64,000 nt of DNA from Deltaproteobacteria bacterium (GCA_016235345.1 JACRLG010000022.1:1-64000), one strand, 5' to 3'; numbered from the stretch's first letter, positions 1 to 11,774 are shown. The notes: generated by a model from the letters alone, not told the origin. Numbers and translations: made by a program.

Positions 1-934
<934 letters not shown>

Positions 935-994
935 ATCGTTCTCGCCCCTCGTGGGGGCGAATGATCTTGGGCCCGACTTTCGTCTTCCGTCGCT

Positions 995-1013
995 ATTCAG
1001 TTTTCAAAGATCA
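995..1013 (-). promoter_or_regulatory. boxA-like antitermination site in the rRNA leader
   Basis: On the minus strand the leader reads TGATCTTTGAAAACTGAATA about 60 nt upstream of mature 16S. This resembles the boxA element of rRNA leaders bound by NusB/S10. A short GC stem with a TCGT loop follows at about 941-958 and may belong to the 16S processing stem. Assigned by motif similarity only. Confidence 0.5.
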
Positions 1014-1084
1014 GGTTCGTCAAGTTATTGATTTTTGACGATTTTTGTACTCGCCGTTTGTTTGACCACCCGGCGAATTTTTTT

Positions 1085-1113
1085 GTTGTAGCCCAACCCG
1101 CTTTTTCTGTCAA
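1085..1113 (-). promoter_or_regulatory. rRNA promoter, gene-proximal of four
   Basis: Minus strand: -35 TTGACA (1108-1113), 17-nt spacer, -10 TACAAC (1085-1090). The -10 is preceded by GGC, as in the two promoters upstream. Confidence 0.7.
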
Positions 1114-1198
1114 CCCCTTTTTTTCCACTCGCCTCCACTTGGGATCAGCGAGCCTTTCGGCGTTGACTCTTATTTCAGGAGCGCTGCAACGAAGGCGA

Positions 1199-1228
1199 CT
1201 TATAGCCGAAAGTTTTTCCGGCTGTCAA
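1199..1228 (-). promoter_or_regulatory. rRNA promoter, third of four
   Basis: Minus strand: -35 TTGACA (1223-1228), 17-18-nt spacer, -10 CTATAA/TATAAG (1199-1205). The sequence after the -10 (GTCGCCTTCGTTGCA) is nearly repeated at the next promoter upstream, so the two look like duplicated units. Confidence 0.75.
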
Positions 1229-1319
1229 GTCTTTTTAAGCCGCCCCGCTATTTCATTTGGCTGCCGGTTTGTTTCCCAAAGGAAACTTGGTTCGGCTGGC
1301 CGTTGTGCAACGAGGGCGA

Positions 1320-1349
1320 TTTGTAGCCGAACCAGGCCAAGCCTGTCAA
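1320..1349 (-). promoter_or_regulatory. rRNA promoter, second of four
   Basis: Minus strand: -35 TTGACA (1344-1349), 18-nt spacer, -10 TACAAA (1320-1325). The discriminator TCGCCCTCGTTGCA matches that of the neighbouring unit almost exactly. Confidence 0.72.
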
Positions 1350-1429
1350 GCATTTTTAATTCCGCCCCCCTATGTCTTTTCCCGCCCGTCCTGCTTTTCT
1401 CTGAAAGCGGTTCCGTTCAGGAAGGCCGA

Positions 1430-1458
1430 CTTCTATGCCAAGGCCCGGAACAAGTCAA
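1430..1458 (-). promoter_or_regulatory. rRNA promoter, distal of four
   Basis: Minus strand: -35 TTGACT (1453-1458), 17-nt spacer, -10 TAGAAG (1430-1435). A further TTGACG lies at 1470-1475. The signal is weaker than the other three. Confidence 0.55.
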
Positions 1459-1527
1459 GCACCTTTTCGCGTCAAGCACAAAAAAGCCCATAATTAAATA
1501 TAAGGCCTTTTAATTGGGGCGCAAGGC

Positions 1528-2820
1528 TCAGCCCGCCTTTACGATCCTGTGGTACTTCTTTTTCCCGGTGCGGACCAGAAGGCCGTTTCCAGAAAGGCTT
1601 CCCAGATCCACCCTGGTATCGGGGGAATCCACCCTTTCACCTACTATATAAAGGCCGCCCTGGGCGATCTTGCGCCGGGCCTCGCCCTTGGAAGGAAAGA
1701 TTCCCGCCGCGACAGCCAAGTCCACCACCGAGACCGAGTCATCCCCAAAGGCTTTGCAGTCCACGAAGGTGGCCGGAACGTCGGAGCCGTCTGAGACTGC
1801 CTCACCCCTTGGTATGCCCGAAGAAGGCAGAAGCCCATCGCTTACCACCCTTTTGCCGAACATGCGGCCAGCCGCCTCGAAGGCCGCGTTGGCTTCGGCC
1901 TTTCCGTGGGCAAGGGCCGTGGCTTCAAAGGCCAGGACCGCTTTGGCGGAATTCAAGTCCGCCCCGGAGAAATTCTTCACCTCGTTCACCTCCTCCATGG
2001 GAAGGAAGGTGAAAAGCGCAAGAAACCTCGCCACATCGTCGTCGTGGGTGTTGATCCAGAACTGGTAGTAGTCGTATGGGCTGGTGCGCGCGGGGTCCAG
2101 CCACACCGCGCCCTGGGCGGTCTTGCCCATCTTCGCGCCGCTACTTGTGGTGATGAGCGGAAAGGTAAGCCCGTAGGCCCGCCCCCCGCATTCCCGGCGG
2201 ACCAGTTCCACGCCCGCCACGATGTTGCCCCACTGGTCGCTTCCCCCCATCTGCAATTTGCACTGATAGTCCGGGTGCTTGTACAGGTGGAGGAAGTCGT
2301 AGGCCTGGAGGCACATGTAGTTGAACTCGATGAAGGAAAGACCCTCCTCGGATTCCAGCCTCATGCGGTAGGATTCGGCCTTTATCATTCGGTTCACGGA
2401 AAAATGCCTGCCGTAGTCCCGCAGGAACTCTATATAATTCAAGTTGCAGAGCCAGTCGGCGTTGTTGGCCATTATCGCGCCGCCGGAAAAATCAATGAAA
2501 TGCGCCAACTGGGCCTTGAGCCCCAGGGCGTTTTGCTCCACCGTTTCGCGGGTGAGGATTTTGCGCATCTCGGTCTTGCCGGAAGGGTCCCCCACAAGGC
2601 CGGTGCCGCCGCCCACCAGGGCTATGGGCCTGTGCCCCTCGCGCTCCATGTGGGCGAGCGCCATGATGGGAACCAGGCTTCCCACGTGGAAGGAAATGGC
2701 CGTGGGATCGAAACCGATGTAGCCGGTGACCTTCTCCTTTTCGAAAAGCTCCCTAAGCTCGTCCTCGTGTGTGGCGGCCTCGATGAAACCGCGCTGTTCA
2801 AGCACATCGTAAAGGCTCAT
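1528..2820 (-). CDS. tyrS: Tyrosyl-tRNA synthetase
   Basis: Charges tRNA-Tyr with tyrosine (ATP-dependent class I aminoacyl-tRNA synthetase, cytoplasmic). The 430-residue protein is the usual bacterial length. The HIGH-class motif appears as HVGS near residue 46, the substrate loop GGSDQWGN near 193-200, and the KMSKS-class motif as KMGKT near 231. The C-terminal 70 residues form an S4-type RNA-binding domain (AAGIFPSKGEARRKIAQGG). It lies downstream of rny on the same strand, separated by a dispersed hairpin element. No T-box or other leader regulator was seen upstream. Confidence 0.97.
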   Translation of the reverse strand: MSLYDVLEQRGFIEAATHEDELRELFEKEKVTGYIGFDPTAISFHVGSLVPIMALAHMEREGHRPIALVGGGTGLVGDPSGKTEMRKILTRETVEQNALGLKAQLAHFIDFSGGAIMANNADWLCNLNYIEFLRDYGRHFSVNRMIKAESYRMRLESEEGLSFIEFNYMCLQAYDFLHLYKHPDYQCKLQMGGSDQWGNIVAGVELVRRECGGRAYGLTFPLITTSSGAKMGKTAQGAVWLDPARTSPYDYYQFWINTHDDDVARFLALFTFLPMEEVNEVKNFSGADLNSAKAVLAFEATALAHGKAEANAAFEAAGRMFGKRVVSDGLLPSSGIPRGEAVSDGSDVPATFVDCKAFGDDSVSVVDLAVAAGIFPSKGEARRKIAQGGLYIVGERVDSPDTRVDLGSLSGNGLLVRTGKKKYHRIVKAG

Positions 2821-2994
2821 CTTGCTTCCTTCATAAAAAAATACTCACCACGGGTAATTTCATAACTTCCCGAAATGGTGAATTCGACGTAGGCTGGAAA
2901 AAATATGGAACAAAATCAACCTGTTGGGCTTCGCTCCGGAGCCCTGCCTACGATAGGCTCACCGAGTGCCTTTAAGGAAATCACCCCGCACTTC

Positions 2995-3118
2995 CGGGCT
3001 TTTCAGGATCGTCGAGAGCAAGGAAGGCGAGAAGCGCGCGGGCGTAAGCGTACTCAATGTACGTGCGCACCGCGTGCTGCGTGGCCTGACACAGCTATCG
3101 TCGATCCTGGAAAGCCCG
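2995..3118. repeat. Dispersed hairpin element, copy 1
   Basis: Outer arms are 17 bp with one mismatch (2995-3011 against 3102-3118). The core AAGCGTAC-n5-GTACGTG and the flank AGCAAGGAAGGCGA match copies at 43675 and 41731. It lies between rny and tyrS; the rest of the 2821-3124 gap shows no other feature. Confidence 0.75.
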
Positions 3119-3124
3119 ACCGGC

Positions 3125-4684
3125 CTATTTCGTGGCGTAACCTATGGCCCTTGTCTCCCGGATTATGGCCACCTTGATCTGGCCGGGGAAGGTGAGGTTT
3201 TCCTCGATCTTCCTGGTGACGTCACGGCAGAGCAACACCGCCTCTTCATCGGAAATCTTGTCGCTTTCCACCATCACCCGAAGCTCGCGCCCGGCCTGGA
3301 TGGCGAATGATGAGGCCACGCCGGTAAAGGACGTGGCGATTTTTTCCAGGTCGTCCAGACGCCTGATATAGCTTTCGTACATCTCCCGCCGGGCTCCGGG
3401 ACGCGCCCCCGAAAGGCCGTCGGCGGCCTGGACCAGATGGGCCAGCACCGAGTTGGGCGGAACGTCCTCGTGGTGGGCGGAAATGGCGTGCACGATCTTG
3501 GGATTTTCGCCGAATTTCTTGGCGAGCTTCGCGCCGATAAGGGCGTGGGGACCTTCGGTCTCGTGGTCCACGGCCTTGCCCAGATCGTGAAGGAGCCCGG
3601 CCCTGCGGGCTAGCTTCACGTTGAGGCCGAGTTCGGCGGCCATCATGCCGCACAGGAACCCGACTTCCAGGGAATGCTCCAGCATGTTCTGGGCGTAGGA
3701 GGTGCGGTATTTCAGGCGGCCCACGTTGCGCACGATTTCCGGGTGGATGCCGTGGATGCCCAGATCGAAGGTGGCCTGCTCGCCCGCCTCCTTTATGGTC
3801 TGCTCAACCTCGCCCTCCACCTTCTTGACGATCTCCTCGATGCGCGCCGGGTGGATCCGCCCGTCGGCTATGAGGCGAAGGAGGGACAGCCGTGCGACTT
3901 CGCGGCGCACCGGGTCGAAGCCGGAGAGGATGACCGCCTCCGGCGTATCATCCACAATAAGGTCGATTCCCGTTGCTGCTTCCAAAGCCCGGATGTTGCG
4001 GCCCTCGCGCCCGATGATGCGGCCCTTCATTTCCTCGCTGGGAAGCTGGACCACCGAGACCGTGCGTTCGGCCACGAAATCGCCCGCGTAGCGCTGGATG
4101 GCGGTGGAGAGGATTTTTTTCGCCTGCTTGTCCGCCTGCTCCCTGGCCTCGGTTTCGATGCGTTTCACGAGCTTCGCGCCCTCGTGCCGGGCCTCGGACT
4201 CCATTTCCCTCACCAGGGTTTCCCTGGCCTCCTCGGCGGAAAGGCTCGCTATGCGCTCCAGGGCCTCCCGGCGCTGAGTCACCAGGGCTTCTGCGTCCTC
4301 CTCGTCCTTGGCGATTTTCTGCTCGCGCTTTGTCAGGTTCTTTTCGCGGTTGGAAAGCTCCTGGTCGCGCCTCTCCAGCTGGTCCAGCTTGCGGTCCAGG
4401 TTTTCCTCCCGCTGAAGAAGGCGGGTTTCGATCTTCTTCTGTTCCGCGTGCCTTTCCTTACTTTCGGTCTCGAAATCGGCCTTCAACTTGAAGACGATGT
4501 CCTTGGCCTCGACCTGTGCGCTTTTTATGATGTTTTCGGAGCTGCGACGGGCCTCTTCCTGGATTTTGAGGATTTTTTCCTCGGCTTCCCGGCTCTTCCG
4601 GCCCATGACCATTTCGCGGTAAAAATGGGCGGCAAGGGCTCCAAGGCCCGCGCCCGCCACAAAAAATATTAAATGCCAGAACAT
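3125..4684 (-). CDS. rny: Ribonuclease Y
   Basis: Endoribonuclease that starts mRNA decay, anchored to the inner membrane. The protein has about 519 residues. An N-terminal membrane helix ([19 protein letters not shown]) is followed by a charged coiled coil (about 25-190), a KH domain with the [12 protein letters not shown] loop (about 210-280) and an HD domain ([12 protein letters not shown], near 360). The start is the ATG at 4684 because a strong GGAGGTCGCTTA ribosome-binding site precedes it; the frame stays open further upstream but that part is not rny-like. It sits downstream of zapA and 6S RNA and upstream of tyrS. Confidence 0.95.
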   Translation of the reverse strand: MFWHLIFFVAGAGLGALAAHFYREMVMGRKSREAEEKILKIQEEARRSSENIIKSAQVEAKDIVFKLKADFETESKERHAEQKKIETRLLQREENLDRKLDQLERRDQELSNREKNLTKREQKIAKDEEDAEALVTQRREALERIASLSAEEARETLVREMESEARHEGAKLVKRIETEAREQADKQAKKILSTAIQRYAGDFVAERTVSVVQLPSEEMKGRIIGREGRNIRALEAATGIDLIVDDTPEAVILSGFDPVRREVARLSLLRLIADGRIHPARIEEIVKKVEGEVEQTIKEAGEQATFDLGIHGIHPEIVRNVGRLKYRTSYAQNMLEHSLEVGFLCGMMAAELGLNVKLARRAGLLHDLGKAVDHETEGPHALIGAKLAKKFGENPKIVHAISAHHEDVPPNSVLAHLVQAADGLSGARPGARREMYESYIRRLDDLEKIATSFTGVASSFAIQAGRELRVMVESDKISDEEAVLLCRDVTRKIEENLTFPGQIKVAIIRETRAIGYATK

Positions 4685-4815
4685 TAAGCGACCTCCGCAT
4701 GAGGGGGCCAACTGCATCCCCTGTATAAATGTCAGACCCGTTCGCGCTAACCCATGAAGGAACACGTAAACATGATACGTAAACCCTTATGAAACCGCGC
4801 ATTGGTGCTAGTTTT

Positions 4816-4835
4816 AAGCCGGTTTAAACCGGCTT
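4816..4835. repeat. Perfect 20-bp palindrome in the rny upstream region
   Basis: AAGCCGGTTTAAACCGGCTT is its own reverse complement. It lies about 130 bp upstream of the rny start. There is no T-run suitable for a terminator on the minus strand, so it may be an operator or an RNA hairpin; function unknown. Confidence 0.5.
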
Positions 4836-4937
4836 TGGAACACAAAGCCAGGCCGGTTGAAAAACCGGAAATGCAAAACAAGGGAAACATGAGGCAGGAC
4901 ACAGGGGGGAGCACATTGTCCGGGACCGCCGTTTTTG

Positions 4938-4963
4938 CGAATGTCCCGGTTGCGGGACATTCG
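4938..4963. repeat. 11-bp perfect inverted repeat with 4-base loop
   Basis: CGAATGTCCCG, loop GTTG, CGGGACATTCG. It lies between the 3' end of 6S RNA and rny. With the palindrome at 4816 it is the only structure seen in the 405-bp gap 4685-5089. It lacks a U-tract on the minus strand, so a simple terminator is not supported. Confidence 0.5.
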
Positions 4964-5089
4964 AGACTGGCGAAAAACCGGTGTTTCGCGCAGGCCTTGT
5001 CAAACGGGCCGCGTAAACGCCGACTTTCCGAATGTCGACGGGGACGGTGATTGGGGTTTATCGAAGGGCGTTACGTAATTTGTGAAGGA

Positions 5090-5262
5090 AGGCCCCCGCA
5101 AGATGCCGTGTGGACAGGTAGCCTTGAACCTGTTTTACAGGTGGGCATCAGATTGCTTTCATCGGGCCTTTTAAAAGGCTCGCCAGAAAGCATGGGCGAT
5201 TCCCGCTTTTTGGGTGTTGGATCAGGCTTATCAGGCCCATCACGAACACCGCAGGGGCATTC
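5090..5262 (-). ncRNA. ssrS: 6S RNA
   Basis: The minus strand directly downstream of zapA carries the 6S 3' signature: an ACAGGTTCAAGG stem-loop (5127-5140 region), then ACCTGTCC and ACGGCATCTTGCGGGGGC. This is closely parallel to the E. coli 6S 3' half (GGGTTCAAGG ... ACAGCCTGCGGCGGCATCTCGG). The 5' end GCCCCTGC near 5251-5259 pairs with the 3' GCGGGGGC at 5092-5099, closing a roughly 173-nt rod. 6S RNA binds RNA polymerase holoenzyme in stationary phase. Position after zapA is the classical location. Ends are estimated from the closing stem. Confidence 0.82.
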
Positions 5263-5322
5263 CATTCGATCCGGAGACTTCCTCCGGGCCGTCCTTCAAA
5301 AATTCCGCCCTAAAACCCAGGC

Positions 5323-5643
5323 TCACAGTTCCGACTTGGAGGATAGGCCATCACCCTCAAACAGGGTTTCGGACTTTTCCACCAGCTTTTCCAGGCGGAT
5401 TTTCATTTCCTCGCGAAGGGCCTCGTGGGAGCCCAAAAGCTCCAGGTAATCCCCGGCAAGGCTTAAGGCGGCCATGAGGACCACCAGTATTTCCTTGCCG
5501 GCCCTGTCCCCCCCCATGCGGGACAGAATTTTGGCGACCTCGCCCTCGACGAGATTTTTGGCCTTGGTGGCCTCAGCCTCTTGGGCCGGAGTTTCGAAAA
5601 CGAAGGTCCGGCCAAAAAGCTCTATGCCTATGCGCTGTGCCAA
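5323..5643 (-). CDS. zapA: Cell division protein ZapA
   Basis: Z-ring-associated protein that bundles FtsZ filaments at midcell. The 106 residues start with a typical small domain (RIGIELFGRTFVFETP) and end in a helical coiled-coil region (LEKLVEKSETLFEG), the usual ZapA build. It sits between a ZapB-like coiled-coil gene and 6S RNA, the normal genomic context. The extreme C-terminus is short and Ser-rich. Family recognition is from layout and length as well as sequence. Confidence 0.85.
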   Translation of the reverse strand: MAQRIGIELFGRTFVFETPAQEAEATKAKNLVEGEVAKILSRMGGDRAGKEILVVLMAALSLAGDYLELLGSHEALREEMKIRLEKLVEKSETLFEGDGLSSKSEL

Positions 5644-5883
5644 TGCCTTTGAAATCCGCCCCCACTAGTTTGTCCCTGCCACAGCTTTATAAATGTAACC
5701 TTGCTGATGACTCTCCCGAAAAGCCCGGCCAGCGACGCCGGATCGGGACTTTACATATTTTACTGTTATTGGCGGAGATGTCGCGCTTCCGCCGTGCATA
5801 GGCCCCTCACCTACCGGAGGGAGTCCGGCGGGCCATCCGAAAACCGGCTGAAAACGAGACGGATCAACCCCCGTGAAGCCGGG

Positions 5884-6111
5884 TCAGTCACCCAGTCTCG
5901 ACAACAGAAAGTCGATTTTCTCGCGGACCTTCGTTCTTTCTTCAGTCAGGCGCTGGTTTTCTGCAGTCTTTTCCGCCAGAAGGGCGGACAGTTCCCCGTT
6001 ACGCGCCGCAAGGGAGGCCTTTTCCGCCTCCACCTGCTTCAAGGAGGCGGAAAGCCTGTCAAGCGCCTGCTCCAACCTGTCAAAACCCTGTAATACGCCT
6101 TCTTCCAACAA
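5884..6111 (-). CDS. zapB: ZapB-like small coiled-coil cell division protein
   Basis: A 75-residue, almost entirely helical protein with heptad leucines (FDRLEQALDRLSASLKQV ... LTEERTKVREKIDFLL). Small coiled-coil proteins of this size upstream of zapA are usually annotated as ZapB or as its delta-proteobacterial counterpart, which cooperates with ZapA at the Z-ring. Sequence alone is low in information; the call depends on the zapA-6S context. The 240-bp gap to zapA contains no other gene. A separate short coiled-coil role cannot be excluded. Confidence 0.65.
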   Translation of the reverse strand: MLEEGVLQGFDRLEQALDRLSASLKQVEAEKASLAARNGELSALLAEKTAENQRLTEERTKVREKIDFLLSRLGD

Positions 6112-6199
6112 AGTGCCTCCTTTTTAGCCCTTTACAAATTTTTATACAAATCCATTCAGCACAAAGTCAAGATAATTCCCGCTATCAGCCTCAACCCAT

Positions 6200-6247
6200 A
6201 CAAACAGCAAGGGGCGAACCCTGTAGAGGTCCGCCCCTTGCTGTTTG
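6200..6247 (-). terminator. Strong hairpin downstream of the ATP synthase operon
   Basis: AAACAGCAAGGGGCG pairs with CGCCCCTTGCTGTTT across a short loop. It lies about 165 bp past the atpC stop on the transcribed strand. The U-rich tail is short. The remainder of 6112-6409 shows no gene. Confidence 0.6.
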
Positions 6248-6409
6248 TTCGACGGGCATTTAAACTGGCCTTTTGGCCCGAAGCGCCAATCGCCGAAATT
6301 CCCGAACCGGCTTTGGCGCAGGCCCTGCGCGCCTTCATTAAATGGAGGCGGACAGGCATTTCGCCATGCCGGAAAAATGACAGTGGAAACCGCAGGGACT
6401 TGAAAGGCC

Positions 6410-6835
6410 CTACTGCATCATCCTGGATCTTCTGGATTCCGCCATGCTCATCCTGGTCTGGGCCCTTAACAGGGCCGACTTGGCCCGCTCGAAATCCAGG
6501 TCGGGTTCGCCTGTTTCCAGCCTTTTCAACGCCCTGGCCAGTGCCTCTTTGGCCCGGTCTATATCGATATCGCAACGACGCTCGGCGCTTTCCGCGAGAA
6601 CGGTCACCTTGGTGGGCGTGGCCTCGGCAAAGCCGCCGCTGATGAAAACGATCCGCTCCCGGTTATTTTCATCCCGGTAGCGCAAGGCTCCTATCTTCAA
6701 CGCGGCAAGAAACGTGGTATGTCCGGGCAGAACGCCGAACTCGCCCTCTGCGCCGGGTGCGTTGACGATAAGAGCGGGCTCGCTCACAACGATCTTTTCC
6801 GGCGTCACCACTTCCAAATGGATGGTGTGTGCCAT
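6410..6835 (-). CDS. atpC: ATP synthase F1 subunit epsilon
   Basis: Central-stalk subunit that couples rotation of gamma and the c-ring and can inhibit ATP hydrolysis. It has 141 residues. The N-terminal beta-sandwich begins IHLEVVTPEKIV and contains GEFGVLPGHT (about residues 30-40). The C-terminal helical hairpin is rich in Ala/Arg (RAKEALARALKRLE). It is the last gene of the atp operon, but unlike the other junctions it is separated from atpD by about 250 bp that holds a strong hairpin. Function is secure. Confidence 0.97.
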   Translation of the reverse strand: MAHTIHLEVVTPEKIVVSEPALIVNAPGAEGEFGVLPGHTTFLAALKIGALRYRDENNRERIVFISGGFAEATPTKVTVLAESAERRCDIDIDRAKEALARALKRLETGEPDLDFERAKSALLRAQTRMSMAESRRSRMMQ

Positions 6836-7013
6836 TTACGTCCTTCCTTGACAAACTTTCGGGACCACTGCAAACCGTTTACCGTTCCGTGCGCCGTAGC
6901 TCCGCCCGGCCATTTTGAAACAGGCGGAAGAACGCAGACGAAAAACGAATTTCGCCATGTCCTGCCAAATGCTGAAGAATTCTGCGCCAATTCCCGGTCC
7001 TTTTTCCGAACAG

Positions 7014-7047
7014 CTTTTAAACCGGGCGGTTTCGCCCGGTTTAAAAG
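7014..7047 (-). promoter_or_regulatory. 14-bp inverted repeat between atpD and atpC
   Basis: CTTTTAAACCGGGC, loop GGTTTC, GCCCGGTTTAAAAG. It begins about 40 bp after the atpD stop. On the minus strand it could work as a processing or partial termination signal that lowers epsilon expression relative to beta. A short U-run lies within the arm rather than after it. Confidence 0.55.
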
Positions 7048-7085
7048 GGCCGGGATGGTTTTCCAAAGCCTTTTCAAACCTTGGA

Positions 7086-8681
<1,596 letters not shown>

Positions 8682-8718
8682 TTAAAAGTTATCGTAAACC
8701 TTTTTGGTTTAAATCCGT

Positions 8719-9612
8719 TTATCCCCTCAAGGCCTCTGCCCCGCCCACGATGTCCATGAGTTCCTTCGTGATGGCGCCCTGGCGTGCCTTGTTATAGGAA
8801 AGAGTGAGCGCGTCCAGCATGTCGTTGCACGCCTTGGTGGCGTTGTCCATCGCCATCATGCGGGCAGCCTGCTCACTTGTGGAGGTTTCCAGAAGGGCCC
8901 TGTAAATCTGGATTGAAACGTTCCGGGTAAGAAGCACCGAAAGCAGAGCCTCGGCTGAAGGCTCGCAGATGTGTTCGGGCAGATACCCCTCTTCGCCGAT
9001 AACCCCCGCTGCCTCGTCGGCCTCAAGGGGCGGAATGGGAAGAATCTGCTGCACAACGGCCTTCTGGCGGGCCATGGTCACGAATTCGGCGAATACCACG
9101 TGGACCTCGTCGTAACGGTCGGACAGGAACCCGTGAATGAGGCTCTGTGCGCACTTGGCCGCAACGGTGAACCCGAAACGGCCGCCGATCACACCAAGGT
9201 GCTCGGAAACCCGCTCCAGCTTGTTCTTGCGGGCCCAGTCGCGGCCTTTTTTGCCGAAATTGGTGAAACTGACCGTGACTTCATCCCCGGCCCTGGCTGC
9301 AACGAATTTCTCGGCTGCGGCGATGAGGTTGGCGTTGAAACCGCCGCAGAGCCCGCGATCCGAGGTGCACAGAACCAGGTGGATGTTCTTTATCTCCTTC
9401 TTTGAAACAAGAAGGGGGCTGATGTCTTCCCCTGCGCGGCCCGCGAGGCTTCCCAGAACCTCACCGAACTTTTTCGCATAGGGCCGGAACGCCTCCATCT
9501 TTAGCTGCGCCCCGCGCAGCCTGGAAGCGGCCACCATGTTCATGGCCTTGGTGATCTGGCGGGTCTTTTGAACACCGCCGATCTTGGCCTTGACGTCCTT
9601 CAAACTTGGCAT
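8719..9612 (-). CDS. atpG: ATP synthase F1 subunit gamma
   Basis: Central rotor shaft of F1. It has 297 residues. It begins PSLKDVKAKIGGVQKTRQITKAMNMVA and ends with the matching C-terminal helix containing MDNATKACNDMLDALTLSYNKARQ; these two helices form the coiled-coil shaft. The central Rossmann-like part contains SDRGLCGGFN near residues 84-93. It lies between atpA and atpD, with about 50 bp on the atpA side. Length and both terminal helices match the family. Confidence 0.97.
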   Translation of the reverse strand: MPSLKDVKAKIGGVQKTRQITKAMNMVAASRLRGAQLKMEAFRPYAKKFGEVLGSLAGRAGEDISPLLVSKKEIKNIHLVLCTSDRGLCGGFNANLIAAAEKFVAARAGDEVTVSFTNFGKKGRDWARKNKLERVSEHLGVIGGRFGFTVAAKCAQSLIHGFLSDRYDEVHVVFAEFVTMARQKAVVQQILPIPPLEADEAAGVIGEEGYLPEHICEPSAEALLSVLLTRNVSIQIYRALLETSTSEQAARMMAMDNATKACNDMLDALTLSYNKARQGAITKELMDIVGGAEALRG

Positions 9613-9661
9613 ATATTGACACCCCTCTCAAAAACGGCATAGCCGGAAAGTAAGCACCGGA

Positions 9662-11179
9662 TTACCGGATGGTGTCCGCAAATTCCTCGCCGTATTCGGA
9701 AAGGGCCTTCTGGAGTTTGGCGTCAGTCTCGTCGCTGATCTTGCGTTCGGCTGCGATGCTGTCCAGGATGTCCTGGTACTTGGCTTCCAGGAACTTGTAG
9801 AGGCCGGCCTCGTACTTGCCGAGAACTTCGATGGGCAGCTTGTCCAGGTATCCGCGCGTTCCCGCGAACAGGATTGCGACCTGCTTTTCCAGGGTGAGCG
9901 GCTGGTACTGGGGCTGCTTCAAGATTTCAACCATGCGCTGGCCGCGTGTGAGCTGGGCCTGGGTGGATGCGTCGAGATCGGAGCCGAAGGCCGCGAAGGC
10001 TTCCAGTTCGCGGAACTGGGCCAGATCGAGGCGAAGGGTTCCGGCCACCTGCTTCATGGCCTTTTCCTGGGCCGCTCCGCCGACGCGGGAGACCGAAAGG
10101 CCGACGTTGATGGCGGGCCGGACGCCTGCGAAGAAGAGGTTGGGCTCAAGATAAATCTGACCGTCGGTGATTGAAATAACGTTGGTGGGAATGTAGGCCG
10201 AAACGTCGCCCGCCTGGGTCTCGATGATGGGGAGCGCCGTAAGGGAGCCCGCGCCCAAAGCATCGTTCATCTTGGCGGAGCGTTCGAGAAGCCTTGAGTG
10301 GTTGTAGAAAATGTCGCCGGGGAAGGCCTCGCGTCCGGGCGGACGGCGCAGAAGAAGGGAAATCTGCCTGTAGGCCACCGCCTGCTTGGAAAGATCGTCG
10401 AAAATGATGAGTGCGTGCTCGCCCTTGTCCCTGTAGTATTCGCCCATGGCGCAACCGGCGAAGGCGGCCACGTACTGAAGCGTTGCGGGGTCGGAGGCGC
10501 AGGCCGCGACGACCGTGGTGTAATCCATGGCGCCGTGTTTTTCGAGAATGGCAACAACCTGGGCAACCGAGGACTTCTTCTGTCCGCAGGCCACGTAGAT
10601 GCACTTGATGCCCGAATATTTCTGGGCCAGGATTGCGTCGATGGCGACTGCGGTTTTGCCGATCTGGCGGTCGCCGATGATGAGTTCGCGCTGTCCGCGT
10701 CCCACCGGGGTCATGGCGTCGATGGCCTTCAAGCCCGTGTACATGGGCTCATGCACGGACTTACGGGCGATGACGCCGGGGGCCACCATTTCCACGCGGC
10801 GGAACTCCTTGGTCTCGATGGGGCCCTTGCCGTCAATGGGAATGCCAAGGCCGTCCACGACGCGGCCAAGAACGGCCTCGCCAACGGGAACCTGGGCGAT
10901 GCGCCCGGTGCGCTTGACCAGATCGCCTTCCTTGATGTGGATGTCTTCGCCCATGATGGCGACGCCCACGTTGTCCTCTTCCAGGTTCAGGGCCAAGCCC
11001 AGGATGTTTCCCGGAAATTCCACCAGTTCGAGGGCCATGACCTTTTCCAGGCCGTACACGCGGGCAATGCCGTCGCCCACGGAGATGACCGTGCCGGTTT
11101 CCGACAGGTCGACCTTCTTGTCGTAGTCCTTGATCTGTTCCTTGATGATCCGGCTTATTTCTTCGGCTCTAATTTCCAT
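9662..11179 (-). CDS. atpA: ATP synthase F1 subunit alpha
   Basis: Non-catalytic nucleotide-binding subunit of F1. It has 505 residues. It begins [15 protein letters not shown], the stator-contact helix. The P-loop GDRQIGKT is near 169-176, followed by the alpha-specific [15 protein letters not shown], and the conserved [15 protein letters not shown] is near 283. It is flanked by atpH and atpG in the usual order and is complete. Confidence 0.98.
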   Translation of the reverse strand: MEIRAEEISRIIKEQIKDYDKKVDLSETGTVISVGDGIARVYGLEKVMALELVEFPGNILGLALNLEEDNVGVAIMGEDIHIKEGDLVKRTGRIAQVPVGEAVLGRVVDGLGIPIDGKGPIETKEFRRVEMVAPGVIARKSVHEPMYTGLKAIDAMTPVGRGQRELIIGDRQIGKTAVAIDAILAQKYSGIKCIYVACGQKKSSVAQVVAILEKHGAMDYTTVVAACASDPATLQYVAAFAGCAMGEYYRDKGEHALIIFDDLSKQAVAYRQISLLLRRPPGREAFPGDIFYNHSRLLERSAKMNDALGAGSLTALPIIETQAGDVSAYIPTNVISITDGQIYLEPNLFFAGVRPAINVGLSVSRVGGAAQEKAMKQVAGTLRLDLAQFRELEAFAAFGSDLDASTQAQLTRGQRMVEILKQPQYQPLTLEKQVAILFAGTRGYLDKLPIEVLGKYEAGLYKFLEAKYQDILDSIAAERKISDETDAKLQKALSEYGEEFADTIR

Positions 11180-11231
11180 CAGACCGCCTCACTCCTTTTA
11201 TGGGTGTTTTCGTTCGCTTTGAAGCGCTCGC

Positions 11232-11774
11232 TTAAATTTCCGAAAGAGACGCGCGCATGTTGGAAAGCTGTGTCCTGACCGAACCGTCCAGGACCAGATC
11301 GCCTATGCGGGCCACGATGCCGCCGATGAGGTCGGGATCTTTTTCCATTGTCAGAAGGACCGACTTCCCCGTAAGGCGGGAAAGCCCGGCCCGGATGGCG
11401 TCCACGGTTTCATCGGAAAGGTCTCCGGCCGTTTGCAGGCTGGCGCGGGCCACGTTGTTGTCCTCGTCCGCAAGAACCTGGAAAACCTCGGCTATGGCCC
11501 TTATGAGGCCTATGCGGCCCTTGTCGAAAAGAAGCGTCAGAAAGGCCGAAAGAGCCGTGGCCACTCCCAGGAGGGAGGCGACCTCGAAAAGAACCTTCCT
11601 TCTACCCGCCGCATCGTAAACCGGATTGGTAATGGCGGCCTCAAGGCCCGGATTTGCGTCCAGAACCGCGATGAAGGAATCGATCTCGCGCCGGAAAACC
11701 TCCGTGGCGCCCTCTTCCCTGCCGATGATCAACAAAGCCTTGGCGTAGCGCCGTGCCACCTTCACGTTCTTCAC
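11232..11774 (-). CDS. atpH: ATP synthase F1 subunit delta
   Basis: Peripheral-stalk subunit linking alpha to the b subunits. It has 180 residues, as expected. The N-terminal helical domain begins ARRYAKALLIIGREEG. The C-terminal part contains the family signature DPDLIGGIVARIGDLVLDGSV (residues about 146-166). Its start overlaps the stop of atpF by 4 bases, which implies translational coupling. Confidence 0.95.
   Translation of the reverse strand: MKNVKVARRYAKALLIIGREEGATEVFRREIDSFIAVLDANPGLEAAITNPVYDAAGRRKVLFEVASLLGVATALSAFLTLLFDKGRIGLIRAIAEVFQVLADEDNNVARASLQTAGDLSDETVDAIRAGLSRLTGKSVLLTMEKDPDLIGGIVARIGDLVLDGSVRTQLSNMRASLSEI

Noticed and set aside
2905-3310. Short plus-strand frames between tyrS and rny
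   Set aside because: They lie in the repeat element and antisense to rny, with no recognisable product.
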